Positions 46,397 to 54,807 of a stretch of 64,000 nt of DNA are shown in pieces. Under the pieces are notes generated by a model. It did not search any database and had not been told where the DNA came from. It saw only the letters and a list, made by a program, of their open reading frames with translations. Each line of letters starts with the position of its first letter. Within the stretch, counting starts at the first letter, position 1. The DNA is from Marivivens aquimaris (GTDB lineage Bacteria > Pseudomonadota > Alphaproteobacteria > Rhodobacterales > Rhodobacteraceae): the NCBI RefSeq assembly GCF_015220045.1, contig NZ_JADBGB010000001.1, positions 1,579,001 to 1,643,000 of the forward strand. Reading direction: 5' to 3'. The position numbers were made by a program, and so were the translations under genes.

Positions 46397-46690
46397 CTCC
46401 TATAGACCCGGCCATATATGACCGCTCACTTCCAATGGAGACGTTACCGTCGCTGCTGTAACACGTTCAGCGTAACTGCTTTACCGGCCAGAGGCGCGTG
46501 CGTTGGCGTCTTGGAGCGGGCGTTTGATCTAAACCTAGTGCGTTTTCAACAAAAATTTTTGTGCGCCTCGAAAAAACTTTTAGGTCGGCGCCAACGCACT
46601 GGTTTTTATGATCAAAACCGTCATTTTCACGTCGGTTTTGATCAAAAGATCCCCTCGCCAAAGGGCCGCGGCACCGTGTAGAGGAATGGT
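46397..46690. other. Divergent intergenic region between decarboxylase and pseudouridine synthase genes
   Basis: These 294 bases are far more A/T-rich than the genes and are full of inverted repeats. The two starts point away from each other, so both promoters must lie here. I cannot name a -35/-10 pair with confidence; the repeats are described separately. Confidence 0.6.
46498..46644. repeat. Nested inverted repeats in the decarboxylase upstream region
   Basis: Three exact symmetries lie within 147 bases: GTGCGTTGGCG (46498-46508) with CGCCAACGCAC (46589-46599); a 14-bp palindrome ACAAAAATTTTTGT (46549-46562) between them; and TGATCAAAACCG (46609-46620) with CGGTTTTGATCA (46633-46644). They may be operator sites or fold the long leader of the decarboxylase mRNA. 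Confidence 0.6.
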
Positions 46691-47284
46691 ATGGCCAGAC
46701 TGATCCTGTTCAACAAACCCTTCGATGTGCTCTCGCAGTTTACGGATACGAAGAATCCGACACCTCGCGCGACGCTAAGCGACCATCTGACGATTCCGGC
46801 GGTCTATCCGGCCGGGCGACTCGACCGTGATTCCGAGGGGCTTTTGCTACTGACCGACCACGGGCCGCTTCAGGCGGCGATCAGCAACCCGAAGTACAAA
46901 GAGCCGAAAACCTATCTGGTGCAGGTCGAGGGCGATCCGAGCGACGCCGACCTTCAGCCGCTGCGCGATGGCGTGATGCTGAACGACGGTCCCTGCCGCC
47001 CCGCCAAGGTGCGCCTGATCGACCCGCCCGACCTGTGGGAGCGCAACCCGCCCGTCCGTTTCCGCAAGTCGATCCCCGACCGCTGGATCGAGATGACGAT
47101 CACCGAAGGGCGCAACCGTCAGGTCCGCCGCATGACCGCCGCCGTGGGTCTGCCGACCCTGCGGCTCGTGCGTTGGCAGATCGGGGAATGGAGCGTTGCG
47201 GGCCTCGCCCCTGGTGAATGGCGCGAGGTCGAAGTGGCCGCGCCGAAGCCGCAGCCCAAACGCCGGTTCAAGCGCAAATACTGA
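46691..47284 (+). CDS. rluE: 23S rRNA pseudouridine synthase, RluE/RsuA type
   Basis: A 197-aa member of the RsuA/RluB/E/F group that converts a specific uridine in rRNA to pseudouridine. There is no S4 domain, as in RluE (E. coli U2457). Catalytic motif GRLDRDSEGLLLLT near residue 42 contains the essential Asp; YLVQVEGDPS, TEGRNRQVRRMTAAVG and LRLVRWQIGEW are the other family blocks. The tail is Lys/Arg-rich (PKRRFKRKY). The exact target base is inferred from family resemblance. Confidence 0.88.
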   Translation: MARLILFNKPFDVLSQFTDTKNPTPRATLSDHLTIPAVYPAGRLDRDSEGLLLLTDHGPLQAAISNPKYKEPKTYLVQVEGDPSDADLQPLRDGVMLNDGPCRPAKVRLIDPPDLWERNPPVRFRKSIPDRWIEMTITEGRNRQVRRMTAAVGLPTLRLVRWQIGEWSVAGLAPGEWREVEVAAPKPQPKRRFKRKY

Positions 47285-47860
47285 TCACCAGACCTCGGGG
47301 TCGATGCCCTGCTCTGCCAAGGCCGCGAACTTGTCCTGCAAGAACCGCTGGAACGGCTGGTCGGCATAGGCCCCGGTCGCCACGTATTCCAGCGCGGACA
47401 TATGGTGGAACGGTTTGAAGTAGCCGGGCATTCGGAACACCTCTTTCGGGGCCCCGTCCTCTAGCGTGTAGAACATCTGCGTCGGGGTGAACGACACGCC
47501 CCATGAGGCGATCTGGCTCTTCTCCTCGCGCTCGACGCCGTCAAACCCGACCATCCCGCGCGAGCCCCAGAGGTCGAGCTGCAAGACATCGAAATTGGCG
47601 GTGAGGTAGTCGGTGATCTCGGGCCGCTCGAAGTTCACCTCGTGCAGCTCCTTGCAGTACGGACAGCCGCGCTGCTCCACGAGGATGATCAGCCCCTTCC
47701 CAGCAGCCTGCGCATCGGCAAGGTCGTATTCGAGCTCAAGGAAACTATCGAGGAAGAACGGCTGATCGTGCAGCCCGTCATCCCTCAGAACCACTTCTGA
47801 GCGCGCGGAGCCAGCGAGAACAGAGGCAGCGGCGCCCATCACAAAACGTCTACGCTTCAT
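47285..47860 (-). CDS. SoxW-like periplasmic thioredoxin
   Basis: A 191-aa protein with an N-terminal twin-Arg-rich signal (MKRRRFVMGAAASVLAGSARS), followed by a thioredoxin-like domain with the active site RGCPYCKELHE near residue 70 and the cis-Pro region SFTPTQMFY near 122. SoxW/thioredoxin-like proteins of this type keep sulfur-oxidation proteins reduced in the periplasm. It lies directly downstream of the YeeE/YedE sulfur transporter gene. Its Shine-Dalgarno (GGAGG, 8 bases before ATG 47860) is formed by one arm of the terminator of that gene. It converges with rluE. Confidence 0.8.
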   Translation of the reverse strand: MKRRRFVMGAAASVLAGSARSEVVLRDDGLHDQPFFLDSFLELEYDLADAQAAGKGLIILVEQRGCPYCKELHEVNFERPEITDYLTANFDVLQLDLWGSRGMVGFDGVEREEKSQIASWGVSFTPTQMFYTLEDGAPKEVFRMPGYFKPFHHMSALEYVATGAYADQPFQRFLQDKFAALAEQGIDPEVW

Positions 47861-47861
47861 G

Positions 47862-47890
47862 AAAAAATCCTCCCCTATCGCGGGGAGGAT
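47862..47890 (-). terminator. Terminator-like hairpin overlapping the RBS of the SoxW-like gene
   Basis: On the minus strand ATCCTCCCC and GGGGAGGAT pair perfectly over 9 bp around a 6-base loop (47867-47890) and are followed by TTTTT. It lies 35 bases after the YeeE stop. The second arm contains the GGGGAGG Shine-Dalgarno of the following gene, whose ATG comes right after the T-run, so the hairpin can both stop transcription and hide the ribosome-binding site. Confidence 0.8.
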
Positions 47891-47925
47891 CATAGCACGT
47901 TTATCGAATTTCCCGAAATGCGGTC

Positions 47926-48972
47926 TTATTCGGCGGGTACCAGCGCGGGGGACACCGACGCGCGGCGCTCAAGCAGGACCGCGGTGATGCGTGCGCCTGC
48001 GATCATGGAGATCAGCGCGAGGACCGCAGCGACTGACAGGAGCGGAACACCGGCCAGACCCGCACCGATGGTGCAACCGCCCGCCAGAACACCGCCGAAG
48101 CCCATCAGCGCAGCACCGACGAGGTAACGACCGGTCTGGCCCGCGCTCTCGAAGCTCTGCCACTGGAAGCGGCCCGTCAGTAGCGAGATCACCAGCGAAC
48201 CGACCAGAGTACCGGCAATCAGCGCAGTGCCGAAGGTCGGCGCAACGGCGGTCGATGCGATGACGTAGAACAGGCTCTCGGTCCAGGTGGAGGTGAAGGC
48301 GAGGCTCTCGATGGTGATCGGGTCGAACGGATCGTTCAGCACATAACCCGTACCGGCCCAAGCAGCAGGTACCAGCAGACCGAGCAGCGCGGCAGGCACA
48401 AGGGTGGTCCAGCTTGCACGCGATTTCACGATCAGCGCGATAGCCAGCGCGGCGAAGGCAACGCCCCATACCCACCCCGGCAGTGGGAGGGTGCCGCCGT
48501 AAGGCACCGTCACCGAACCGGCAGCAACGCGCCACGAGGACAGCAGGCCCTTCAGCGTCGCGTGCGCCACGACGGCAAACACCAGAACAACAGTCGCGGC
48601 GCGCAGGTTACCCGATGCCGCCAAAACGGTCAGGCGGGCCGCACAGCCACGGGCCAGCACCATGCCGATACCGAACAGCAGACCGCCGCCCACAATGGCA
48701 ACAATGGGCAGATCGCCGGTCATGAAGCGGTGTCCGCCAAGGTCCAGCACACCGAGGGACACAACATACTGCGTACCGATCACAGCCACCGCGAGGGCCA
48801 GCGCCCAAGCCGCGCCAGCGGACGCACGCTCGCCTTTGTCGCCAGCAATTGCGCGACGCAGACAGAATCCGCTGACCAGCGCCAGCGCACCAAACAGAAC
48901 ACCGACAATCAGACCAAGCCAAACCGACAGTTCGGCGGGAGTATAGTTTTCGAAAGGCAGAGTTTCGTACAT
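47926..48972 (-). CDS. YeeE/YedE family sulfur-compound transporter
   Basis: A 348-aa membrane protein with about nine to ten helices and two Sulf_transp repeats. Conserved cysteines sit in SGFCLRRAIAG (C37), MVLARGCAARLTV near 110 and LAGGCTIGAGLAG near 310, the pattern by which TsuA/YeeE proteins relay thiosulfate or related sulfur species. The start is ATG 48972 with GGAG 8 bases upstream. A candidate SqrR/BigR-type operator lies about 113 bases upstream, and a SoxW-like thioredoxin gene follows, supporting a role in sulfur uptake. Confidence 0.85.
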   Translation of the reverse strand: MYETLPFENYTPAELSVWLGLIVGVLFGALALVSGFCLRRAIAGDKGERASAGAAWALALAVAVIGTQYVVSLGVLDLGGHRFMTGDLPIVAIVGGGLLFGIGMVLARGCAARLTVLAASGNLRAATVVLVFAVVAHATLKGLLSSWRVAAGSVTVPYGGTLPLPGWVWGVAFAALAIALIVKSRASWTTLVPAALLGLLVPAAWAGTGYVLNDPFDPITIESLAFTSTWTESLFYVIASTAVAPTFGTALIAGTLVGSLVISLLTGRFQWQSFESAGQTGRYLVGAALMGFGGVLAGGCTIGAGLAGVPLLSVAAVLALISMIAGARITAVLLERRASVSPALVPAE

Positions 48973-48981
48973 GGGTATTCT

Positions 48982-48997
48982 CCGAAAATTCGGAGGA
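48982..48997 (-). promoter_or_regulatory. Small hairpin over the YeeE ribosome-binding site
   Basis: CTCCGAA and TTCGGAG are exact inverted copies separated by two bases; the second copy contains the GGAG that serves ATG 48972. With so short a loop the inner pairs must open, so the structure is weak. Confidence 0.4.
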
Positions 48998-49084
48998 CCA
49001 CCTAGGGCTATCCTTTCGGGCACGCAAGTGCCGTGCAAAGAACAAATGTTTCGGACTGACCGCTCAAGCAGAACGGAATCACTA

Positions 49085-49100
49085 ATTCATAAATATGAAT
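49085..49100. promoter_or_regulatory. Candidate persulfide-sensor (SqrR/BigR-type) operator
   Basis: ATTCATAAATATGAAT has the form ATTC-N8-GAAT, the motif I recall for the SqrR/BigR ArsR-family persulfide sensors, and is nearly palindromic (ATTCAT/ATGAAT). It lies in the leader region of the YeeE/YedE gene, a common target of such regulators. The regulator itself is not in the window. Confidence 0.55.
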
Positions 49101-49164
49101 ACCAACAGTCCGAAGTGATTGTTCCGCCCATATGGTAAAGGCTCCTTAATTTCCCCCGCGCAAA

Positions 49165-49189
49165 GAAAAAGCCCCGCCAGAGCGGGGCT
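49165..49189 (-). terminator. Intrinsic terminator after pntB
   Basis: On the minus strand AGCCCCGC/GCGGGGCT (49182-49189 with 49170-49177, 4-base loop) runs into TTTTTC. It begins about 24 bases after the pntB stop and closes the pntA-pntB operon. Confidence 0.88.
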
Positions 49190-49212
49190 TTCCTGTCTTG
49201 ATTGCGCTTGCC

Positions 49213-50688
49213 TTACTGGATTTTGGTAAGCAGTTCGTCCAGCGACTTCTTCGCGTCGCCGTAGAACATGCGGGTGTTTTCCTTGTAGAACAGCGGGTTC
49301 TCGATGCCCGAGTAACCGGTACCCTGACCACGCTTGGAGACGAACACCTGTTTCGCTTTCCAGACTTCCAGAACCGGCATACCGGCGATCGGCGAGTTCG
49401 GATCTTCCTGAGCCGCCGGATTCACGATGTCGTTCGAGCCGATGACGATCACAACGTCGGTCTCGGGGAAGTCGTCGTTGATCTCGTCCATTTCCAGCAC
49501 GATGTCGTAGGGCACTTTGGCTTCGGCGAGAAGCACGTTCATGTGGCCCGGCAGACGACCGGCAACGGGGTGGATTGCAAAGCGGACTTCCTTGCCCTTC
49601 GCACGGAGGCGACGGGTCAGTTCGGCGACGTTCTGCTGTGCTTGCGCAACGGCCATACCGTAACCCGGAACGATGACGACGCTGTCGGCATCTTCGAGCG
49701 ACTGGGCCACGCCGTCGGCGTCGATTGCGATCTGCTCGCCTTCGACTTCCATAGCCGGACCGGTGGAGCCACCGAAGCCGCCGAGGATCACCGAAACGAA
49801 CGAGCGGTTCATCGCCTTACACATGATGTACGACAGGATTGCACCGGACGAGCCCACCAGAGCACCAACAACGATCAGAAGGTCGTTGCCGAGGCTGAAG
49901 CCGATAGCCGCAGCCGCCCAGCCCGAATACGAGTTGAGCATCGAAACCACGACCGGCATGTCGGCGCCGCCGATGCCCATGATCAGGTGGTAGCCGATGA
50001 ACAGCGCAGCGAGCGTCATCAGGAACAGCGGGAAGAAGCCGCCGGTGTTGAAGTACCAGATCAGGCAGATCACCGAGAGCGCAGCCGCAGCGGCGTTCAG
50101 GATGTGACCACCCGGCAGCTTTTCGGCCTTCGAGGTGACTTTGCCAGCCAGCTTGCCGTAGGCGATGACCGAACCGGTGAAGGTCACGGCACCGATGAAG
50201 ATACCGAGAAACAGCTCGACGCGCAGGATGTTCTGCTCGACCGAAGTCTTATGCGCGAGAAGCTCCGCGAACGCACCGAGGTCCATTTCGTGCAGCATCA
50301 ACTGCTTGCCCTCTTCCGACAGGGTCGAGGACATGCCCGCCATCACTTCGATGACGTGGCTCAGTTCAAAGTGCGCAACATAGCCCACGAATACAGCGGC
50401 CAGACCGACGAGCGAGTGCATGGCGGCAACAAGCTGCGGCATCTCGGTCATCTGGACCTTGGTGGCGACCTGATAACCGATCGCACCGCCGGCAGCGATG
50501 AGGATCAGCGACAGCAGCCAGAAGCCCGAACCCGGACCGACGAGCGTTGCGGCGATGGCCAGAGCCATACCGACAATGCCGTACCAGACAGCGCGCTTGG
50601 CGCTTTCCTGACCGGACAGACCGCCCAGCGACAGGATGAAGAGAACAGCGGCGACGACGTAGGCCGCGATGGTGAAACCGAATTCCAT
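49213..50688 (-). CDS. pntB: NAD(P) transhydrogenase subunit beta
   Basis: A 491-aa membrane subunit that, with PntA, couples hydride transfer between NADH and NADP+ to proton movement. The N-terminal half (to about residue 265) has eight to nine helices; the C-terminal domain III binds NADP(H): [15 protein letters not shown] near 340, [21 protein letters not shown] near 375 and [20 protein letters not shown] near 415. Length and motifs are normal. It lies 13 bases after pntA. Confidence 0.96.
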   Translation of the reverse strand: MEFGFTIAAYVVAAVLFILSLGGLSGQESAKRAVWYGIVGMALAIAATLVGPGSGFWLLSLILIAAGGAIGYQVATKVQMTEMPQLVAAMHSLVGLAAVFVGYVAHFELSHVIEVMAGMSSTLSEEGKQLMLHEMDLGAFAELLAHKTSVEQNILRVELFLGIFIGAVTFTGSVIAYGKLAGKVTSKAEKLPGGHILNAAAAALSVICLIWYFNTGGFFPLFLMTLAALFIGYHLIMGIGGADMPVVVSMLNSYSGWAAAAIGFSLGNDLLIVVGALVGSSGAILSYIMCKAMNRSFVSVILGGFGGSTGPAMEVEGEQIAIDADGVAQSLEDADSVVIVPGYGMAVAQAQQNVAELTRRLRAKGKEVRFAIHPVAGRLPGHMNVLLAEAKVPYDIVLEMDEINDDFPETDVVIVIGSNDIVNPAAQEDPNSPIAGMPVLEVWKAKQVFVSKRGQGTGYSGIENPLFYKENTRMFYGDAKKSLDELLTKIQ

Positions 50689-50701
50689 TGTCCCCTACTC
50701 C

Positions 50702-52273
50702 TTACGATTTCTGGAACATGGCGAGCATGCGCCGTGTCACGAGGAAGCCGCCGAAGATGTTGATACCGGCCATGAAGACCGACAGGGCAGCGAGGATGAT
50801 GACGAGGAACGAACTCGATCCGATCTGCATCAGAGCACCAAGGATGATGATCGACGAAATCGCGTTGGTCACAGCCATCAGCGGGGTGTGCAGCGAGTGC
50901 GCAACGTTCCAGATGACCTGGAAGCCGATGAACACCGACAGCACGAACACGATGAAGTGCTGCATGAACGACGCAGGCGCATAGAGACCGGCCAGCAGCA
51001 TCAGCGCACCGCCGACGGCGAGCAGAGTGACCTGGCTCTTGGTCTGGGCTTTGAAAACGGCGGCTTCCTTGGCCTTCTTTTCTTCCGGCGTCAGTTCTTT
51101 CGGCTTTTCTTGCGACTTGGCAGCAATCGCCTGAACCTTCAGCGGCGGCGGCGGGAAGGTGATCGCGCCGTCATGGGTCACGGTCGACGAACGGATCACG
51201 TCGTCTTCCATGTTGTGGTTAACCACACCGTCCTTTTCGGGGGTGAGGTCGGACATCATGTGGCGGATGTTGGTCGCGTAAAGGGTCGACGCCTGCGCAG
51301 CCATACGCGACGGGAAGTCGGTGTAGCCGATGATGGTGACGCCGTTCTCGGTGACGAACTTCTCGTCGGCGACGGTCATCTTGCAGTTACCACCCTTTTC
51401 GGCGGCGAGGTCGACGATGACCGAACCCGGCTTCATGGCTTCGACCATGTCCTTGGTCCAAAGCTCGGGAGCTTCGCGGTTCGGGATCAGCGCGGTGGTG
51501 ATGACGATGTCGACTTCCGGTGCCAGCTCGCGGAACTTCTTGAGCTGGGCGTTGCGGAACTCTTCGGACTGGACCGAAGCGTAACCACCCGTCGCTGCGC
51601 CGTCCTGCTGTTCTTCCTCGAAGTCGAGGTAGACGAACTCTGCGCCCATCGATTCAACCTGCTCGGCCACTTCGGGACGTACGTCGAATGCGTAGGTGAT
51701 CGCGCCGAGCGAGGTCGACGTACCGATCGCGGCCAGACCGGCAACACCGGCGCCTACAACCAGAACCTTAGCGGGCGGAACCTTACCGGCGGCAGTGACC
51801 TGACCGGTGAAGAAGCGGCCAAAGTTGTTACCGGCTTCGATGACAGCGCGGTAACCCGCGATATTGGCCATCGACGACAGCGCGTCCATTTTCTGCGCGC
51901 GCGAAATACGCGGCACCATTTCCATGGCGATAACGCTGGCACCTTTTTCCGAAGCGAGCTTGAGGCCCTCTTCGTTGGCACCGGGGTTGAAGAAGGTGAT
52001 CAGCAGCTGATCCTTGCGGAGCATACCGATTTCTTCGTTGGTCGGAATACGGACCTTGGCCACGACGTCGGCGGCATCGAACAGTGCCTTTGCACCGTCG
52101 ACAACTTCAACACCGGCTTCGCGATACAGATCGTCGGAAAAACCCGCGTTCTCACCGGCTCCGGACTGGATTAGGCAATCGTAGCCTAGTTTCTGCAGAT
52201 CCTTGGCCGAGGCCGGAGTCATTGCGACCCGGTTCTCGCCCTCGAGTATCTCCTTAGGTGCGCCGATTTTCAC
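50702..52273 (-). CDS. pntA: NAD(P) transhydrogenase subunit alpha
   Basis: A 523-aa subunit with the NAD(H)-binding domain I (about 1-380; KEILEGENRVAMTPAS at the start, VLVVGAGVAGLAAIGT near 168, RPEVAEQVESMGAEFVYLD near 197) and C-terminal transmembrane helices (about 420-505). It is the single-polypeptide alpha form, as in E. coli, with no separate PntAB small subunit. The start is GTG 52271-52273, supported by AAGGGGG six bases upstream. Confidence 0.96.
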   Translation of the reverse strand: MKIGAPKEILEGENRVAMTPASAKDLQKLGYDCLIQSGAGENAGFSDDLYREAGVEVVDGAKALFDAADVVAKVRIPTNEEIGMLRKDQLLITFFNPGANEEGLKLASEKGASVIAMEMVPRISRAQKMDALSSMANIAGYRAVIEAGNNFGRFFTGQVTAAGKVPPAKVLVVGAGVAGLAAIGTSTSLGAITYAFDVRPEVAEQVESMGAEFVYLDFEEEQQDGAATGGYASVQSEEFRNAQLKKFRELAPEVDIVITTALIPNREAPELWTKDMVEAMKPGSVIVDLAAEKGGNCKMTVADEKFVTENGVTIIGYTDFPSRMAAQASTLYATNIRHMMSDLTPEKDGVVNHNMEDDVIRSSTVTHDGAITFPPPPLKVQAIAAKSQEKPKELTPEEKKAKEAAVFKAQTKSQVTLLAVGGALMLLAGLYAPASFMQHFIVFVLSVFIGFQVIWNVAHSLHTPLMAVTNAISSIIILGALMQIGSSSFLVIILAALSVFMAGINIFGGFLVTRRMLAMFQKS

Positions 52274-52321
52274 GACAGTCCCCCTTAAAATATTTGCATC
52301 ACAGACGAATTAGCGAAGGTA

Positions 52322-52327
52322 ATTATA
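52322..52327 (-). promoter_or_regulatory. Candidate -10 box for pntAB
   Basis: A perfect TATAAT lies on the minus strand about 50 bases upstream of pntA in an A/T-rich gap. At 17-18 bases further upstream there is no recognisable -35 (CAGGTA/ACAGGT), so the promoter call is tentative. Confidence 0.35.
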
Positions 52328-52390
52328 TTTCACAAGAACGTGCTTACCTGTATTCTTTAGTATGCCGCAAAATGTGTCACATGTTTGCGC

Positions 52391-52840
52391 TCACACCCAG
52401 CGGCGGGTCTTTTCGCAGTACCGCGCGAAGTCCATGCGGAACTTCCGGCGCAGCCTGTCCTCTTCAGGAATGATGAAGCGGCGTTCGATGATCCACACGA
52501 ACACCGGCAGAAGCGGCAGCGCCAAGGGCGCGTCGAACCTTAGGATGAACCCCAGCAGCATCAGCGCGTCACCAAGGTAGATCGGGTTGCGCGTACGCCT
52601 GAAGATACCCGACTGGACGAGCCGGTCGGCCTCCATATGCGGAATGATGGTGGTGCGCTGCTTGCGCATCTCTAATGCTGCAAGAGCAATAAGAATAAGG
52701 CCGCCGCCGATGAAAATGCCTGCCAGAAGGCCGATCCAGTCACCGCCGAAAGACAGCCCGAAAAGCTCTGCGCGACCGATCCACCAAGACAAGGCAACGA
52801 ACGCGGCCCACCAGACCGGAGGTATGTCGATCCACTTCAT
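52391..52840 (-). CDS. Isoprenylcysteine carboxyl methyltransferase (ICMT/PEMT)-like membrane protein
   Basis: A 149-aa membrane protein with about four helices (AAFVALSWWIG, LLAGIFIGGGLILIALAAL, ALMLLGFILRF, LALPLLPVFVWIIERRFI). The C-terminal segment with TIIPHMEADRLVQSGIFRRTRNPIYLGD and EEDRLRRKFRMDFARYCEKTRRW matches the ICMT/phospholipid-methyltransferase SAM-binding motifs (RNPxYLG and ExxLxxxFGxxYxxY). In bacteria such proteins are SAM-dependent methyltransferases of unknown substrates. Start ATG 52838-52840. Confidence 0.8.
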   Translation of the reverse strand: MKWIDIPPVWWAAFVALSWWIGRAELFGLSFGGDWIGLLAGIFIGGGLILIALAALEMRKQRTTIIPHMEADRLVQSGIFRRTRNPIYLGDALMLLGFILRFDAPLALPLLPVFVWIIERRFIIPEEDRLRRKFRMDFARYCEKTRRWV

Positions 52841-52933
52841 ACGTGCACAGTGCAACGCGACGTGTGCCTTGTCACGGGATCAAAGACGTATGAGGGTGCG
52901 GCCAAATACCCTTATGACGAAAGTAGCCGCCCG

Positions 52934-54127
52934 ATGACCGATTTTGCAGCAACCCGCAAAGCCTTCGACCTGCCCGACGGGGTAATCTATCTGGACGGAA
53001 ACTCGCTCGGGCCGCTCCCGACTGCGGCCAAGACCAAAGTTGCAGCCAGAATGCAGGATGAATGGGGCGAAATGCTCATCACGGCGTGGAATCGCGCGGG
53101 CTGGATGGGAGAGCCGCGTCTGATCGGCGACCGCATTGGAAAGTTGGTTGGCGCCCCGAAAGGGTCCATCGTGATGGGCGACACGCTCTCGATCAAAGTC
53201 CATCAGGCGCTGGCCTCTGCATTGGAGCTACGACCTGACCGCCGCGTGATCCTGTCGGACACGGGCAACTTCCCGTCCGACCTCTATATGGCGCAGGGCA
53301 TCGTGCGGACGCTGGACAAGGGTCACGAGCTCAAAACCGTCGCGCCGGAGGACGTGCTGGCCAATATCGACGAGACCGTCGCCGTCGTCATGATCACCGA
53401 GGTCGACTACCGCACGGGCCGCAAGCACGACATGGCAGCGATCATCGAACGCGCCCATGAAGCAGGCGCTCTGGTGATCTGGGATCTCGCTCACTCCGCC
53501 GGCGCGATCGAGGTCGACCTTGGCGGCACCGGCGTCGATTTCGCCGTGGGCTGCACCTACAAATTCATCAACGGCGGTCCGGGCGCGCCTGCGTTCATCT
53601 ATGTCCGCCCTGATCTAGCCGATCAGTGCCGCCCCGCGCTGTCGGGTTGGCTGGGCCACGAAGCGCCGTTCGCCTTTGATCTGGACTACCGCGCCGGTGA
53701 TGGCATCGACCGGATGCGTTGCGGCACCCCGCCCGTGCTGGCGCTCGCCGCGCTGGGTGCAGCGCTGGATGTCTGGGATCAGGTGGATATGGCCGATCTG
53801 CGTGCGCGGTCCATCGAACTGTCCGAGCGTTTCATCAAAGGTGTCGAGGCCGCCTGCCCCGCCCTCACCCTCGTCAGCCCGCGCGATCCAAAGGCGCGCG
53901 GCTCGCAGGTGTCGTTCGCGTTCCCAGATGGTTACGCCGCGATGCAGGCCGTCATTGATCGCGGCGTCATCGGCGACTTCCGCGCGCCCGACATCATGCG
54001 CTTCGGCATCACACCGCTGTATCTGAACGAGGACGACATCGACAAAGCGGTCGAGATCATCGCGGACGTGATGAATAACGAACTGTGGAAAGACGCGAAG
54101 TACCAGACCCGCGCCGCGGTCACTTAA
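52934..54127 (+). CDS. kynU: Kynureninase
   Basis: A 397-aa PLP enzyme cleaving kynurenine to anthranilate and alanine in tryptophan breakdown. Seen: YLDGNSLGPLP near residue 20, DTLSIKVHQALASAL near 85, VIWDLAHSAGAIEVDL near 180 with the PLP Asp, and GCTYKFINGGPGAPAFIY near 207 with the Schiff-base lysine; MRCGTPPVLALAALGAALD follows. The start is ATG 52934; in-frame codons upstream extend toward the divergent ICMT-like gene but are not conserved-looking. No kynA or kynB is in the window. It converges with tetR, sharing 4 bases. Confidence 0.92.
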   Translation: MTDFAATRKAFDLPDGVIYLDGNSLGPLPTAAKTKVAARMQDEWGEMLITAWNRAGWMGEPRLIGDRIGKLVGAPKGSIVMGDTLSIKVHQALASALELRPDRRVILSDTGNFPSDLYMAQGIVRTLDKGHELKTVAPEDVLANIDETVAVVMITEVDYRTGRKHDMAAIIERAHEAGALVIWDLAHSAGAIEVDLGGTGVDFAVGCTYKFINGGPGAPAFIYVRPDLADQCRPALSGWLGHEAPFAFDLDYRAGDGIDRMRCGTPPVLALAALGAALDVWDQVDMADLRARSIELSERFIKGVEAACPALTLVSPRDPKARGSQVSFAFPDGYAAMQAVIDRGVIGDFRAPDIMRFGITPLYLNEDDIDKAVEIIADVMNNELWKDAKYQTRAAVT

Positions 54128-54717
54128 ACCTTCAGGCCGCGCCCGATGAGGCCCGCAACCTGACGGATCGAGGCTTTGTAGGCGTCAAAGCTATCGACCT
54201 GCTCCTTGATCCCGAACCACAAACGCTGGATCAGCAGCGCCATATCCTCGGCGCTGTTGTCCGTCTCGCGCAGGCTGATGCGGTTCGCGCCCGCCTCTTT
54301 CGTGAGCCACGCCGCGACCTTGGTGCGCAGGAGCGCCGCCCACTCCGCGATCTCTGTCGCCGCGACGGAGCTTTTCGCCTCCAGCAGCTCCTGCCCGTGA
54401 GTCGTGGACAGCATCAGTTCAATCGCAGGCCCGCCCGCAGCTTCGAACACCGCGAGGATCGCCTCGGACGGATCGCGTGCGGGGGTCAGTTCACGCTCCA
54501 GCGCCTCCGCCCCCTGCGCGAGGTAGAGCACGGTCAGAGAGCGGAAAATGTCTTCTTTATTGCGGTAATGCAGGTACAGCGCCGCCCGCGACATGCCCGC
54601 GCCCTTGGCGATATCCTCCATCGAGGTCCGCCGATAACCGTACTGGCTGAACGCGACGATGGCGGCGTCCATGATCGCCTGCACGCGCGGATCTGATTTG
54701 AGCGATATCGTGTCCAT
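54124..54717 (-). CDS. TetR family transcriptional regulator
   Basis: A 197-aa regulator: N-terminal helix-turn-helix (IMDAAIVAFSQYGYRRTSMEDIAKGAGMS... then ALYLHYRNKEDIF, residues about 12-60) and a variable ligand-binding C-terminal part. The start is ATG 54717, with AGGTGG five bases upstream; an upstream GTG at 54759 would put one operator copy inside the gene. It diverges from the molybdenum hydroxylase genes over two tandem 24-bp sites, so it most likely represses itself and that operon until an inducer, perhaps an aldehyde or N-heterocycle, binds. Confidence 0.9.
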   Translation of the reverse strand: MDTISLKSDPRVQAIMDAAIVAFSQYGYRRTSMEDIAKGAGMSRAALYLHYRNKEDIFRSLTVLYLAQGAEALERELTPARDPSEAILAVFEAAGGPAIELMLSTTHGQELLEAKSSVAATEIAEWAALLRTKVAAWLTKEAGANRISLRETDNSAEDMALLIQRLWFGIKEQVDSFDAYKASIRQVAGLIGRGLKV

Positions 54718-54727
54718 ACTGACCACC

Positions 54728-54785
54728 TGACATTTCACGTTTATTTTGTCAATTGACACCCTGACATTTCACGACCATTTTGTCA
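54728..54785. promoter_or_regulatory. Two tandem 24-bp operator copies in the tetR/hydroxylase gap
   Basis: TGACATTTCACG-TTT-ATTTTGTCA (54728-54751) and TGACATTTCACG-ACC-ATTTTGTCA (54762-54785) differ in only the three middle bases. Each has TGACA/TGTCA ends, and a further palindrome TGTCAATTGACA (54747-54758) lies at the junction. They start 34 bases apart, about three helix turns, as expected for cooperative binding of the adjacent TetR protein. Confidence 0.8.
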
Positions 54786-54807
54786 GAAACGGATAACGGA
54801 GGGACAG

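Noticed and set aside
52322..52350. Complete sigma-70 promoter for pntAB
   Set aside because: Only the -10 hexamer is good; the -35 positions (CAGGTA or ACAGGT) do not match, so just the -10 is listed with low confidence.
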